Of a stretch of 64,000 bases of DNA, positions 52,195-60,571 are shown piece after piece (the first letter of the stretch is position 1; every line of letters starts with the position of its first letter). The notes under the pieces are model-generated. The model made no database searches, had not been told where the DNA came from, and saw only the letters and a list, made by a program, of their open reading frames with translations. The translations under genes were made by a program, and so were the position numbers. The stretch is taken from positions 310,001 to 374,000 of the forward strand of contig OZ252236.1 in assembly GCA_965249455.1 (NCBI GenBank). The letters run 5' to 3'. The stretch comes from Jiulongibacter sp024742395 (lineage in GTDB: Bacteria > Bacteroidota > Bacteroidia > Cytophagales > Spirosomataceae).

Positions 52195-53496
52195 ATGAAT
52201 ATTTATTTAAACAAAGCGAAAAGCATAGCATTACTTACCGGCCTGCTTTTTTCTGGAATGAGCTGTGAAACAGAAACCCCGGACCCTATTTCTGGCGGTG
52301 AAGAACCCATTGAAGAATCAAGAGAACTCTCAATAGCACTTGCAGTAGGCTCCGGAAGCGTATCTACCACATATGTTCAGAGTATGGCCGACCTAGGCGA
52401 TGGTAACATCAGTTTCGATGGCTTTGGATTTGAAGTTCCTTCTTCAAGAACTGCCAGAATCTTTACTTCAAATGACGGTAAATCACTTTACGATCTTGAT
52501 TATGGTGGAGGAAGAGTCTACAAATTTACTGTCAACGGGGGACAGGATTATAGCCAAGTATCAGAAACAAACGTAGAATACGCAATAGGCACAACAAACC
52601 CGAGATGGACTAAAATAGATGACGATTACGCCATGCTTCACAATGTCACAACAGAAAGAATTTATGATGAAGCCACAGGTAATTTTATCAAAACACAACC
52701 TACAGCCAGAGTGATGTCTATTAACCTGGATAATCTGGAAATTGGAAAAATAGAAGAGTTTGAAATCCCTGTTAGTGCAGAAGATGAGGCCAATGGCGAT
52801 TATGTTTTCAGAATTGACGCCCCTATCGTCTCAGGAAATAAGGTGTACTACGGAATGGGCAAATCTGGTTATGACGCCGCCACAGATGCACGTAAAAGTG
52901 CCGTTTACAATGGAGTGGAAACTTTGGTATTAGACTATCCTAGTCTGACCAATCCTACTGTTATTAAATCGGGTATTGCGGAGGCAAAAGGAGCTACTAA
53001 TGGCTACAGAACCCCGGTTTGTCACCTGGATGAAAATGGCGATATCTATCAATTAATTACTGTGGCTGATAACAGTGCTGACACCTACATTCTTAAAATA
53101 TCCAATGGTCAATATGATGATTCATTCAGCTTTAACCTTTCTGAACTTTTAGGAGAAAACACCAAATCAAACGGATGGTTTTATGTAGGAAATGGTATAG
53201 GTTATGTTCCTTATGCCAACACTGATCTGGGTGATACGGGAGATCCTGTTTGGGCTGTAGCCAGAATAGACATTAGAAATAATACGGCTGTTAAATTGAA
53301 TTTACCGGATAAACTTTGGCTACAGCAATACCAAAATAGCGTAGTAAAAGACGGTAAATTTTACATGGCATTAGCTCCATTAGGAGAAACCGGGAACGTA
53401 TATATTTTTGATCCCAACTCTACTTCAGCAGATGGCTTTACAAAAGGAGCTTCTCTTCAAACAGGAGCAGATGCTTATTACATCGGAATTTATTAA
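52195..53496 (+). CDS. DUF4374 lipoprotein (XusB-like siderophore-binding)
   Basis: A 433-aa lipoprotein (Cys24 in FSGMSC) of the DUF4374 family, a seven- or eight-bladed beta-propeller. Blocks: YVQSMADLGDGNISFDGFGFE, KSLYDLDYGGGRVYKFTVNG, FRIDAPIVSGNKVYYGMG, TNGYRTPVCHLDENGDIYQL and KDGKFYMALAPLGE. The Bacteroides homologue XusB binds ferric siderophore at the cell surface and hands it to the XusA receptor; the adjacent receptor gene (15-bp gap) supports the same job. A 9-bp inverted repeat follows the stop. Confidence 0.88.
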   Translation: MNIYLNKAKSIALLTGLLFSGMSCETETPDPISGGEEPIEESRELSIALAVGSGSVSTTYVQSMADLGDGNISFDGFGFEVPSSRTARIFTSNDGKSLYDLDYGGGRVYKFTVNGGQDYSQVSETNVEYAIGTTNPRWTKIDDDYAMLHNVTTERIYDEATGNFIKTQPTARVMSINLDNLEIGKIEEFEIPVSAEDEANGDYVFRIDAPIVSGNKVYYGMGKSGYDAATDARKSAVYNGVETLVLDYPSLTNPTVIKSGIAEAKGATNGYRTPVCHLDENGDIYQLITVADNSADTYILKISNGQYDDSFSFNLSELLGENTKSNGWFYVGNGIGYVPYANTDLGDTGDPVWAVARIDIRNNTAVKLNLPDKLWLQQYQNSVVKDGKFYMALAPLGETGNVYIFDPNSTSADGFTKGASLQTGADAYYIGIY

Positions 53497-53504
53497 AATA
53501 CTCT

Positions 53505-53546
53505 GTGGCTGATAGAACGTCATTATAATGGTGAACCATCAGCCAC
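53505..53546. repeat. Intra-operon inverted repeat
   Basis: GTGGCTGAT (53505-53513) and ATCAGCCAC (53538-53546) are perfect arms with a 24-nt loop that contains an ATG (53528) in the ankyrin reading frame. No U-run follows. It could stabilise or cleave the operon mRNA between the lipoprotein and ankyrin genes. Confidence 0.45.
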
Positions 53547-53560
53547 TAAACCCTTTCAAA

Positions 53561-55051
53561 ATGAAAATAAATAGAATTTTCGCATCAAGCTTAAAAGTAA
53601 CCTTGTTACTTTCTTTAGCTGTCAACACTTTTGCTCAGCAGAAGAACGTATTTCATGACAGAGGTTTCTGGGCTAAAAAGCCATCAATTGAGCTTATCGA
53701 GGCTAAAATTGAAGAAGGAAACGATATACTTGAAATGGGCCCCGGAGGATGGGATGGTACACTTTTGGCCATAATGGCCGACTGCCCCTATGAAACCATT
53801 AAGCATCTGCTTGATAAAGGCCCTGACGTAAACCAGATGACACATCATTCTAATAATTATTTGATGTGGACCACCATGAAGGCTAATTTGCCCGTCATGA
53901 AACTTCTGCTGGAAAAAGGCTCCAGAACTGACCTAATCAATTCGCATGGACAGTCTCTTCTTATGCATGCCGCACTAAGTGGAGTGGCCAGTGAAGAACT
54001 CTACGACTTTTGTCTGGAAAATGGCGGAGACCTTGTAAATGATAGAGACGAAAACGGTAGAAATGTAGCACAAGTGGCTATAGGCAGATTGAAAGACCTT
54101 AGCTTTCTAGACTACTTTGAGAAACATGGTCTTGACTTGCAAAGCACAGATAAAGATGGAAACGGACTATTTCATGCAGCCGTATCAGGCGGCAATATCA
54201 ACACCCTGAAAACTCTTGTTAACCGCGGAGTAAGCTATCAGCCAAATCAAAAAACGGGTGAAAATGCTTTCAATTTCATAGGAGCCGGAAGAGCTCCAAG
54301 GGTAGATATGGAACTTCTTCTTTACCTTAAAAGCCTGGGCTTAAATCCGGCAAATGTCACAAAGGAAGGTCAGTCAGCCTTGCATAACCTGGCCGGCAGA
54401 AATAAAGACACCGCCATCTTCGACTTCCTAATTCAGGAAGGTCTAAATCCCAATACCCCAAATGCTAACGGAGATACACCTCTACTTTTGGCCGCTGGTA
54501 GTGTTGATAAAGATGTTCTGGAATACTGGCTGGCCAAAACAGACAATATAAATAAAGAAAATTTAAAGGGTGAGACGGCCCTTTCCAGAGCCGTTCAAGG
54601 CAATAACTCTGTCGAGGTCATCGACTTGCTGATAGACAATGGTGCAGATATTCAGTGGAAAGACAAGGCAGGAAGAAACCTAAGCTACCTGCTATCTGAC
54701 TCATTCAGAGGCAGACTGGAAGACTATAAAGCCAAACTAAGTTATCTGGAAAGTAAAGGCATTAACTCTAAACAACAGCCCCTTTTGCATGTAGCAGTAG
54801 AGAAAGGAGAGTTTGAAATGCTTAAGTATTTACTTGAGCAAAAGCACAACATAAACTCTGTCAATGCAGATAAATACACACCTCTGCATCTTGCCGCTAT
54901 GACTACCAAAGATGTTTCCCTATTAAAGCTCCTACTCGAAAATGGTGCAGATAAATCTCTGAAAACGGAGTTTGACGAATCTGCCTATGACTTAGCTTCA
55001 GAAAATGAGGCATTAAAAGGAACTGATCTTGAATTCTTAAAAGCTAGTTAA
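53561..55051 (+). CDS. Exported ankyrin-repeat protein of iron operon
   Basis: A 496-aa protein: signal peptide (residues 1-26, LSLAVNTFAQ) then about 12 ankyrin repeats, for example GNGLFHAAVSGGNINTLKTLVNRG, GQSALHNLAGRNKDTAIFDFLIQEG, GDTPLLLAAGSVDKDVLEYWL and KYTPLHLAAMTTKDVSLLKLLLENG in outline. It has no enzyme domain; a scaffold in the periplasm is inferred. ATG at 53561 gives the signal peptide directly; the upstream ATG at 53528 lies in the loop of an inverted repeat and adds eleven residues ahead of the signal. It is followed 8 bp later by the DUF2271 gene. Confidence 0.88.
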   Translation: MKINRIFASSLKVTLLLSLAVNTFAQQKNVFHDRGFWAKKPSIELIEAKIEEGNDILEMGPGGWDGTLLAIMADCPYETIKHLLDKGPDVNQMTHHSNNYLMWTTMKANLPVMKLLLEKGSRTDLINSHGQSLLMHAALSGVASEELYDFCLENGGDLVNDRDENGRNVAQVAIGRLKDLSFLDYFEKHGLDLQSTDKDGNGLFHAAVSGGNINTLKTLVNRGVSYQPNQKTGENAFNFIGAGRAPRVDMELLLYLKSLGLNPANVTKEGQSALHNLAGRNKDTAIFDFLIQEGLNPNTPNANGDTPLLLAAGSVDKDVLEYWLAKTDNINKENLKGETALSRAVQGNNSVEVIDLLIDNGADIQWKDKAGRNLSYLLSDSFRGRLEDYKAKLSYLESKGINSKQQPLLHVAVEKGEFEMLKYLLEQKHNINSVNADKYTPLHLAAMTTKDVSLLKLLLENGADKSLKTEFDESAYDLASENEALKGTDLEFLKAS

Positions 55052-55059
55052 TAATCAAA

Positions 55060-55551
55060 ATGAAATTATTCAATCGAATGTTGACCTTGGTTCTGCTGAC
55101 CTTTGTTTTTTTGACATCAGGTGGTTTTACTCATACAGCAGGTTCCAAGTATAAGTGTCTTCTTCAGCTCACCAATTATGAAGGCGAAGGAGCCTATGTT
55201 GTGGTTTCCCTTTTAAATCCAAAAGGCGAATACCAAAGGACATTGTATGTTTTTGGAAAAGAAGAACGCTGGTATGATGATATTCCAAGTTGGTTTAGAT
55301 TTTTCTCAAAGACGAAAGAATCTTTGGACGGAATTTCAGGAGCATCCATAACTGCAGGAAGCAGAAAAGTGGTTTCTTTTACTTTTTCTGATGCTGAAAT
55401 AGATAAAGGATATAAGCTGCGTTTTGAATCTTCAGTAGAAAATCAAAAGTATGTTGAAAAGGACCTGGAGATGGACTTAAACTCAGCCAATATAGGTGTA
55501 AGCAAAAATGGTAAAGGGTACATTCGATACGTAAAGCTGATTAAAGTTTAA
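55060..55551 (+). CDS. DUF2271 exported protein with flavinylation-type motif
   Basis: A 163-aa periplasmic protein, signal peptide about residues 1-24. DUF2271 beta-sandwich with LLQLTNYEGEGAYVVVSLLNPKGEYQRTLYVFG in outline. Residues 90-98 read DGISGASIT, which matches the D-x-x-S/T-G-A-S/T motif to which ApbE attaches FMN covalently (Ser96 or Thr98 as candidate). DUF2271 proteins have been linked to extracytosolic flavinylated electron transfer. It is in the same reading frame as the next gene with only one stop and one sense codon between, and precedes the PepSY reductase fusion. No apbE gene is in the window. Confidence 0.8.
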   Translation: MKLFNRMLTLVLLTFVFLTSGGFTHTAGSKYKCLLQLTNYEGEGAYVVVSLLNPKGEYQRTLYVFGKEERWYDDIPSWFRFFSKTKESLDGISGASITAGSRKVVSFTFSDAEIDKGYKLRFESSVENQKYVEKDLEMDLNSANIGVSKNGKGYIRYVKLIKV

Positions 55552-55554
55552 AGT

Positions 55555-57744
55555 TTGAGAAGAAACGCGTTGACAATTCCCTGGAGGAAAATTCATCTTT
55601 TCCTGGCTCTTTTTTCTGGCCTTTTTTTATTGATTGCGGCAGCAACGGGCCTTGTTCTATCTTTTGAGCCTATTGCACATGCAAAACCGCCAAAGGGCTC
55701 TGAGACTATTCTTTTGAGTAACTTGCTAGAGACTCTTAGCTCACAATACCTGGAAGTTTTCAGTCTGAGCCGAGACAACTATGGCATTACAAAAATAGAG
55801 GCGATAGGCGAACTAAATGATGGCTCATTTTACATTAACCCTTTTGACGGTACGGCTATTGACAGTGTTAAAGAGTCATCAGCAATCTTTGATTTTTGCC
55901 GGGACCTGCACCGCTCCTTATTTTTAAAGAATCCGGGTCGATTCCTTGTTGGCCTGGCTTCTTTAAGTTTACTTTTTCTCACCTTAAGTGGCCTTTTCTT
56001 AATAATCAAAAGGATGGGTGATTTTAGGCGATTCTTTCATCGAATTATTGTTCTTGACTTTAACAGGGATAATCATGCCCGAATGGGTCGTCTGTTTTTA
56101 ATCCCTATTGCATTCATATCGCTAACAGCCACCTTTTTATTTTTCGACCGATTTAAAGTCTTTCCTGCCACACAAACTACTGAATCCCTTGTAACCGCTA
56201 CAGAAATAGAGCAATCAGGAAACCAGTTTGAAAAAATTGAACTAGGTGAAGTAAAAGAGATTCTGTTTCCCCTCTCTGCAGATCCTGAGGAATATTATGA
56301 AGTCAAGCTGAAGGACAGAACCCTCTATTTAGATCAAGCAAACGGATCCCTAATTTCTGCCAAGCAAAACCCCCTTGTAAGTAATCTGCATGATCTGAGT
56401 TTTAAATGGCACACAGGCGAGGGCCTCGGTAATTTTTATAGCCTTTTGCTTTTGCTCAGCTCCTTTGCTATGTTGTTTTTCCTATACTCGGGTTTCAAAA
56501 TGAGTATTGTCTATTTAAGGAAGAAACCGACTAATAATATTGGAATAAATGATGCCACTTATGTCATTTTAGTGGGTTCAGAAACAGGGCACTCCTACCG
56601 TTTTGCCCACGCCGTATTTAATGCTTTAAAACAAGCAGGAGAATCTGTTTTCATGACCTCAATGAATCAGATGAAAGAGGCCGCCAAAATGAAGCATCTT
56701 TTAATAATGACCTCTACTTACGGAGATGGTGATGCTCCAGCAAATGCCAATAGGTTTCTGGAGAGGATAGAAGGTGGCGTTCTCGGGGAAACTGAATTCT
56801 CCTATTCTGTAATTGGCTTTGGCTCAAAAAGTTATCCATACTATTGCCAGTTTGCATTTAATGTTCAAAAGGCTCTATCTAACCTATCTCAAGCCCGGGC
56901 ACAGTTAAACATTCATACTGTTGATAACCTTTCTGTCTCAGATTTTCTGGAATGGCTGAAAGCCTGGAAGAAGAAATTGTATTTAGACATGGAAGTAGAT
57001 TTGACACAACTGGAACCCACCCGAAACCCACAGACTCAAACTTTTGAGGTCATTGGCAAGTCCAATTCTGTAAACAGAGAGGACGACACATTTATACTAG
57101 AGTTAAACCTACCAGATAAAGAAGCTAAAATTAAGTCTGGAGACCTCCTGGGGGTATATATGCCCGAGAGCAATATAGAACGTTACTACTCTATTGCCTT
57201 CATACGTGAGACTGGAAGTATCTTATTGAGTATTAAAAAAACCGGCTTGTGTTCCACATTCCTGCATGAATTAAATAGCGGAAATAGCATTGAGGCATTT
57301 ATTAAACCAAATCCTCACTTCTATCCGGGAAGCCTTACCCAAGACTTGCTACTTATAGGAAACGGAACAGGAATCGCCCCTTTTCTCGGTTTCATTGAGA
57401 ACAATTCTTCGGCAAATATTAGACTCCTTTGGGGTGGCCAGAGTGCAAATTCTTTTGCCCTGTATCAATCAAGAATTAAGAAATATTGCAAAGAAGATAA
57501 ACTTCATCAATACGAACTGGCTTTTTCAAGAGAAAACCCCAAAACCTATGTACAGGATCTTGTGATAAAGCATCATCAGGAAGTAGGTCGGGTACTTACT
57601 AATGGCGGAAAAGTAATGATTTGTGGCTCTATAAAGATGCGAGATGGCGTGTTGAAGAATATTGAAAAAATTTCACAAGAGCATAATCTACCTTCGGTAT
57701 CCGAGCTATTAGAAAACCATCAAATTCTTACTGACTGCTATTAA
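55555..57744 (+). CDS. PepSY membrane / flavodoxin / ferredoxin-NADP reductase fusion
   Basis: A 729-aa inner-membrane reductase. Residues 1-320: PepSY-type transmembrane part with four helices (about 14-36, 125-150, 178-203, 293-318) and His in WRKIHLFLAL, DLHRSLFL and FKWHTGEG, candidate heme ligands. Residues about 330-475: flavodoxin domain (LVGSETGHSYRFAHAVF, TSTYGDGDAPANANRFLE, VIGFGSKSYPYYCQFA). Residues about 490-729: FAD/NAD(P)H reductase (RYYSIAFI, LLIGNGTGIAPFLGFIE, VMICGSIKMRDGVL). The start is TTG at 55555, as no ATG is near. Predicted to move electrons from NAD(P)H across the membrane to periplasmic acceptors such as the DUF2271 flavin. Confidence 0.9.
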   Translation: MRRNALTIPWRKIHLFLALFSGLFLLIAAATGLVLSFEPIAHAKPPKGSETILLSNLLETLSSQYLEVFSLSRDNYGITKIEAIGELNDGSFYINPFDGTAIDSVKESSAIFDFCRDLHRSLFLKNPGRFLVGLASLSLLFLTLSGLFLIIKRMGDFRRFFHRIIVLDFNRDNHARMGRLFLIPIAFISLTATFLFFDRFKVFPATQTTESLVTATEIEQSGNQFEKIELGEVKEILFPLSADPEEYYEVKLKDRTLYLDQANGSLISAKQNPLVSNLHDLSFKWHTGEGLGNFYSLLLLLSSFAMLFFLYSGFKMSIVYLRKKPTNNIGINDATYVILVGSETGHSYRFAHAVFNALKQAGESVFMTSMNQMKEAAKMKHLLIMTSTYGDGDAPANANRFLERIEGGVLGETEFSYSVIGFGSKSYPYYCQFAFNVQKALSNLSQARAQLNIHTVDNLSVSDFLEWLKAWKKKLYLDMEVDLTQLEPTRNPQTQTFEVIGKSNSVNREDDTFILELNLPDKEAKIKSGDLLGVYMPESNIERYYSIAFIRETGSILLSIKKTGLCSTFLHELNSGNSIEAFIKPNPHFYPGSLTQDLLLIGNGTGIAPFLGFIENNSSANIRLLWGGQSANSFALYQSRIKKYCKEDKLHQYELAFSRENPKTYVQDLVIKHHQEVGRVLTNGGKVMICGSIKMRDGVLKNIEKISQEHNLPSVSELLENHQILTDCY

Positions 57745-57754
57745 GGAAATGCAA

Positions 57755-58576
57755 TCAATGTCCTTCCAGGAAGTTAATCAGATATTCGCGGTAATTGTAA
57801 TACTCCGGATGCTCTAATACCTCTTTCCGCTTACGTGGTCTTGGTATTTCTACCTGAAGCGTGTCACCGATGGTAGCTCTTGGTCCACTAGTCATCATTA
57901 TGACTCTATCTGCCAGAAATATTGACTCATCTACATCATGAGTAATAATCATGGCCGTGATTTTTTCTTTATTCAGTACTTCTAAAAGTACATCCTGAAG
58001 CTCGCCTCTTGTGAGGGAGTCCAGCATACCGAAAGGCTCATCAAGCAAGAGCATTTTTGGTTTTAGAGCAAAAGCCCGGGCTATCCCTACTCTCTGCTGC
58101 ATTCCCTGAGAAAGGTCTGTTGCCTTTTTATCAAAAGAGTCTCCTAAACCTACTTTAGAGAGATAATATTTACAGATATCTAGTCTCTCCTGATTCGTGC
58201 CATGCGGAAATACCTCCTTAACACCCAGCATTACATTCTCCAGGGCGGTCATCCATGGCAGTAAACTGGGGGATTGAAAAATCACTCCGCGATCTGGACC
58301 CGGACCAGCGATTGGTGAGCCATTCAGCACGATTTCTCCACCTGAAATGGGGTTTAACCCGGCAATCATAGAAAGTAAAGTGGTTTTTCCACAACCCGAA
58401 TGTCCAATAATAGAAATTATTTCTTCATTCTTAATCTCCAGTTTGAGTCCGTCAAGCACTACATAGTCACCCTTGGGTGTGGGGTATACTTTGACTAACT
58501 CTTTTATCTCCAGCATGTTTTGTGTTTCAAGAAATTCCGGAAACACTTCTTTTTCGGCAATTGCTACATTCTCCAT
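57755..58576 (-). CDS. Nitrate-type ABC transporter ATP-binding protein (NrtD-like)
   Basis: A 273-aa ATPase. Walker A GHSGCGKTT (58-66), Walker B MLLLDEPFGMLD (175-186), switch His213 in ITHDVDESIF, all intact. The signature is unusual: LSQGMQQR (155-162) instead of LSGGMxQR. It ends the five-gene nitrate-type operon on the minus strand (11 bp after its paralogue) and converges with the PepSY fusion, 10 bp apart. With 58588-59445 it should form an ATPase heterodimer. Confidence 0.92.
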   Translation of the reverse strand: MENVAIAEKEVFPEFLETQNMLEIKELVKVYPTPKGDYVVLDGLKLEIKNEEIISIIGHSGCGKTTLLSMIAGLNPISGGEIVLNGSPIAGPGPDRGVIFQSPSLLPWMTALENVMLGVKEVFPHGTNQERLDICKYYLSKVGLGDSFDKKATDLSQGMQQRVGIARAFALKPKMLLLDEPFGMLDSLTRGELQDVLLEVLNKEKITAMIITHDVDESIFLADRVIMMTSGPRATIGDTLQVEIPRPRKRKEVLEHPEYYNYREYLINFLEGH

Positions 58577-58587
58577 ATTCTTATTTA

Positions 58588-59445
58588 TTAAGCTACCTTT
58601 TTAAAACTTCCCGACTTCACAATGGGCTGAATTTCAGGCAATACTATTTCCTCTGAAAAATCAGTTTTACGGCCTTCGCCAATTTCTATTAAATACTCTA
58701 TGATGTTGTTTCTCAAACTTTTAAACCTGGGATCATGATTTAAGGCTGTTTTATCACGTGGCCTTTCAATATCAATTTTGAACTCAGGACCAAAAGTGGC
58801 ATTAGGCCCCGGGTCAAGGGGTACAATCCTGTCTGCCATTAAAATACCTTCGTCTACATCATTGGTAATCAGTATGGCTGTTCTTTTATTCTTACTCCAT
58901 ATATTGAGAATTTCCTCTTGCAGGTTTCCTCTGGTAAGTGCATCAAGAGCACTCAAAGGTTCATCCATTAAGAGCAATTCAGGGTCTACTGCTAAAGCTC
59001 TGGCTACAGAAACACGCTGACGCATACCACCTGACAACTCCTTTGGTTTCTTATTAATTGCCGGGGTGAGATTAACCATCTCTACACTTTCCCTAATTAT
59101 TCTGTCTCTGATGACTTTGCTTTTTTCTGCATAAACAGCATTGACAGACAAGGCCACATTATCATAAACTGATAACCACGGAAGTAAAGAGTAATTCTGG
59201 AAAATCATTCCCCGCTCATGGCTGGGTCCTTTGATTGGTTCGCCTTTGAATATTATTTCACCTGAATCTGGCTGTATTAAGCCAGCCAGCATTTGCATCA
59301 AAGTAGTTTTGCCACTACCGCTAAATCCTACAATGGCAAGAAATTCTCCTTCTTCTACTTCAAGGTTCAGGTTTTTCAAAACCTCTACCTTGCTGCTGCC
59401 ACTGCCGTAATATTTTGAAACATTCCTTATTGATAGTATTGACAT
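58588..59445 (-). CDS. Nitrate-type ABC transporter ATP-binding protein with degenerate H-loop
   Basis: A 285-aa ATPase. Walker A GFSGSGKTT (40-48), signature LSGGMRQR (137-144), Walker B ELLLMDEPLSALD (156-168) are canonical, but the switch His is replaced by Asn195 in LITNDVDEGI. The C-terminus extends past the core with a helical tail (KSLRNNIIEYLIEIGEGRK). Following a permease gene and sharing operon with a second ATPase, it should pair with it; see the finding on complementary defects. Starts 7 bp after the permease stop. Confidence 0.92.
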   Translation of the reverse strand: MSILSIRNVSKYYGSGSSKVEVLKNLNLEVEEGEFLAIVGFSGSGKTTLMQMLAGLIQPDSGEIIFKGEPIKGPSHERGMIFQNYSLLPWLSVYDNVALSVNAVYAEKSKVIRDRIIRESVEMVNLTPAINKKPKELSGGMRQRVSVARALAVDPELLLMDEPLSALDALTRGNLQEEILNIWSKNKRTAILITNDVDEGILMADRIVPLDPGPNATFGPEFKIDIERPRDKTALNHDPRFKSLRNNIIEYLIEIGEGRKTDFSEEIVLPEIQPIVKSGSFKKVA

Positions 59446-59452
59446 AATAATC

Positions 59453-60505
59453 TTATTTAAAGCTCATTGCGTTCTGTATGTACATCATGATTCTGTCTAA
59501 GGCAAATCCAATCAGCCCAATGACAAACATGGCTACAATAATCTTGGCGTTAGAATCATTAGCACCATTCTGAAATTCTTCCCAAACAAAAGAGCCTAGT
59601 CCAGGGCTTTGAGCTAAAAGCTCAATTGCTATTAAGACCATCCAGGCCACAGAGACCGTAATTCTTAAACCTGTGAAAATCATTGGAAGTGAGGCCGGCA
59701 GAATCACCTTAAAAACCTTTTTAAAAGTACTTAGCTGAAGTACGCTTGCCACATTGATGTAATCCTTATCTACAGAAGAAACGCCTACCGAAGTATTCAC
59801 CAGCGTAGCCCACATAGAACATAAACCCACACTTATGAATGATATAATGAAGGACTTATCCATGTCTGCATTGGTTATTGCTGTTTTTACGATCATAAAA
59901 ACCAAAAGCAACCATACCACAGGAGAGACAGGCTTAAAAACCTGGATTATCCAGTTCAGAGAGGATTTCAGCCGAGAACTTAAGCCAAGAACAATACCTA
60001 TAGGAATAGCTAAAACCATGGCAAGTAATACCCCGGCCAGCACCGTTTTTATACTGGTTCCTACCTGATCTAAGAAAGAAGGCCTTCCGGTATATTTTAT
60101 CGGCGAGAGGCCCTTAGCCTCTCTGGAGGCATTAACCTTAGCCGTCTTTGCTTTAAAAGCCCTTTTATCTGCAGCTATTACCTTGTGATCTGCCCAAAGG
60201 GTCCCAAAACCACCCATTACCTGAACTGGCGTGGGCAGAGTATTCGGTTGACATTTGACCTTGCCCGAGGCAATGCAGGCTTTCATTTCTTCTGCCGCCG
60301 GAGCACCTTGTTCTGTCAATGCCTTTTGAATTTTTCTGTCGGCTTCAATATTGAATAACCAGGTGGCTCCAATATGCCAGATTCCTATGAATGCCAATAT
60401 GGATAAGAAAGTGTAAAGATTGCCCTTTAGTCCTCCTGAGTTTAAGAAACCAGGCTTTAGAACAGACCAGTCAAAAGGCTTTTTTAGCGTTGCCGTTGTT
60501 TTCAT
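59453..60505 (-). CDS. Nitrate-type ABC transporter permease (NrtB-like)
   Basis: A 350-aa permease, longer than usual. Residues about 29-50 are the first helix; an inserted hydrophilic segment of about 90 residues follows (ALTEQGAPAAEEMKACIASGKVKC, including two Cys 9 apart) before the five-helix BPD core (VGTSIKTVLAGVLLAMVLAIP, VSPVVWLLLVFMIVKT, ILPASLPMIFTGLRITVSVAWMVLIAIELLAQ in outline, the EAA-type loop). The insertion faces the periplasm and may dock the binding protein. It is in one operon with the NrtA-like gene (66-bp gap holding a hairpin). Confidence 0.9.
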   Translation of the reverse strand: MKTTATLKKPFDWSVLKPGFLNSGGLKGNLYTFLSILAFIGIWHIGATWLFNIEADRKIQKALTEQGAPAAEEMKACIASGKVKCQPNTLPTPVQVMGGFGTLWADHKVIAADKRAFKAKTAKVNASREAKGLSPIKYTGRPSFLDQVGTSIKTVLAGVLLAMVLAIPIGIVLGLSSRLKSSLNWIIQVFKPVSPVVWLLLVFMIVKTAITNADMDKSFIISFISVGLCSMWATLVNTSVGVSSVDKDYINVASVLQLSTFKKVFKVILPASLPMIFTGLRITVSVAWMVLIAIELLAQSPGLGSFVWEEFQNGANDSNAKIIVAMFVIGLIGFALDRIMMYIQNAMSFK

Positions 60506-60533
60506 AATTTCAGATTTTATTCTTTTTGAAATA

Positions 60534-60561
60534 ACCCTCTTCAGAATCCTCCAAAGAGGGT
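60534..60561 (-). other. Hairpin between binding-protein and permease genes
   Basis: ACCCTCTT (60534-60541) and AAGAGGGT (60554-60561) form a perfect 8-bp stem with a 12-nt loop and no U-run. Such stem-loops often stabilise the binding-protein part of ABC-operon mRNAs. Confidence 0.45.
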
Positions 60562-60571
60562 ATTGTATTCG

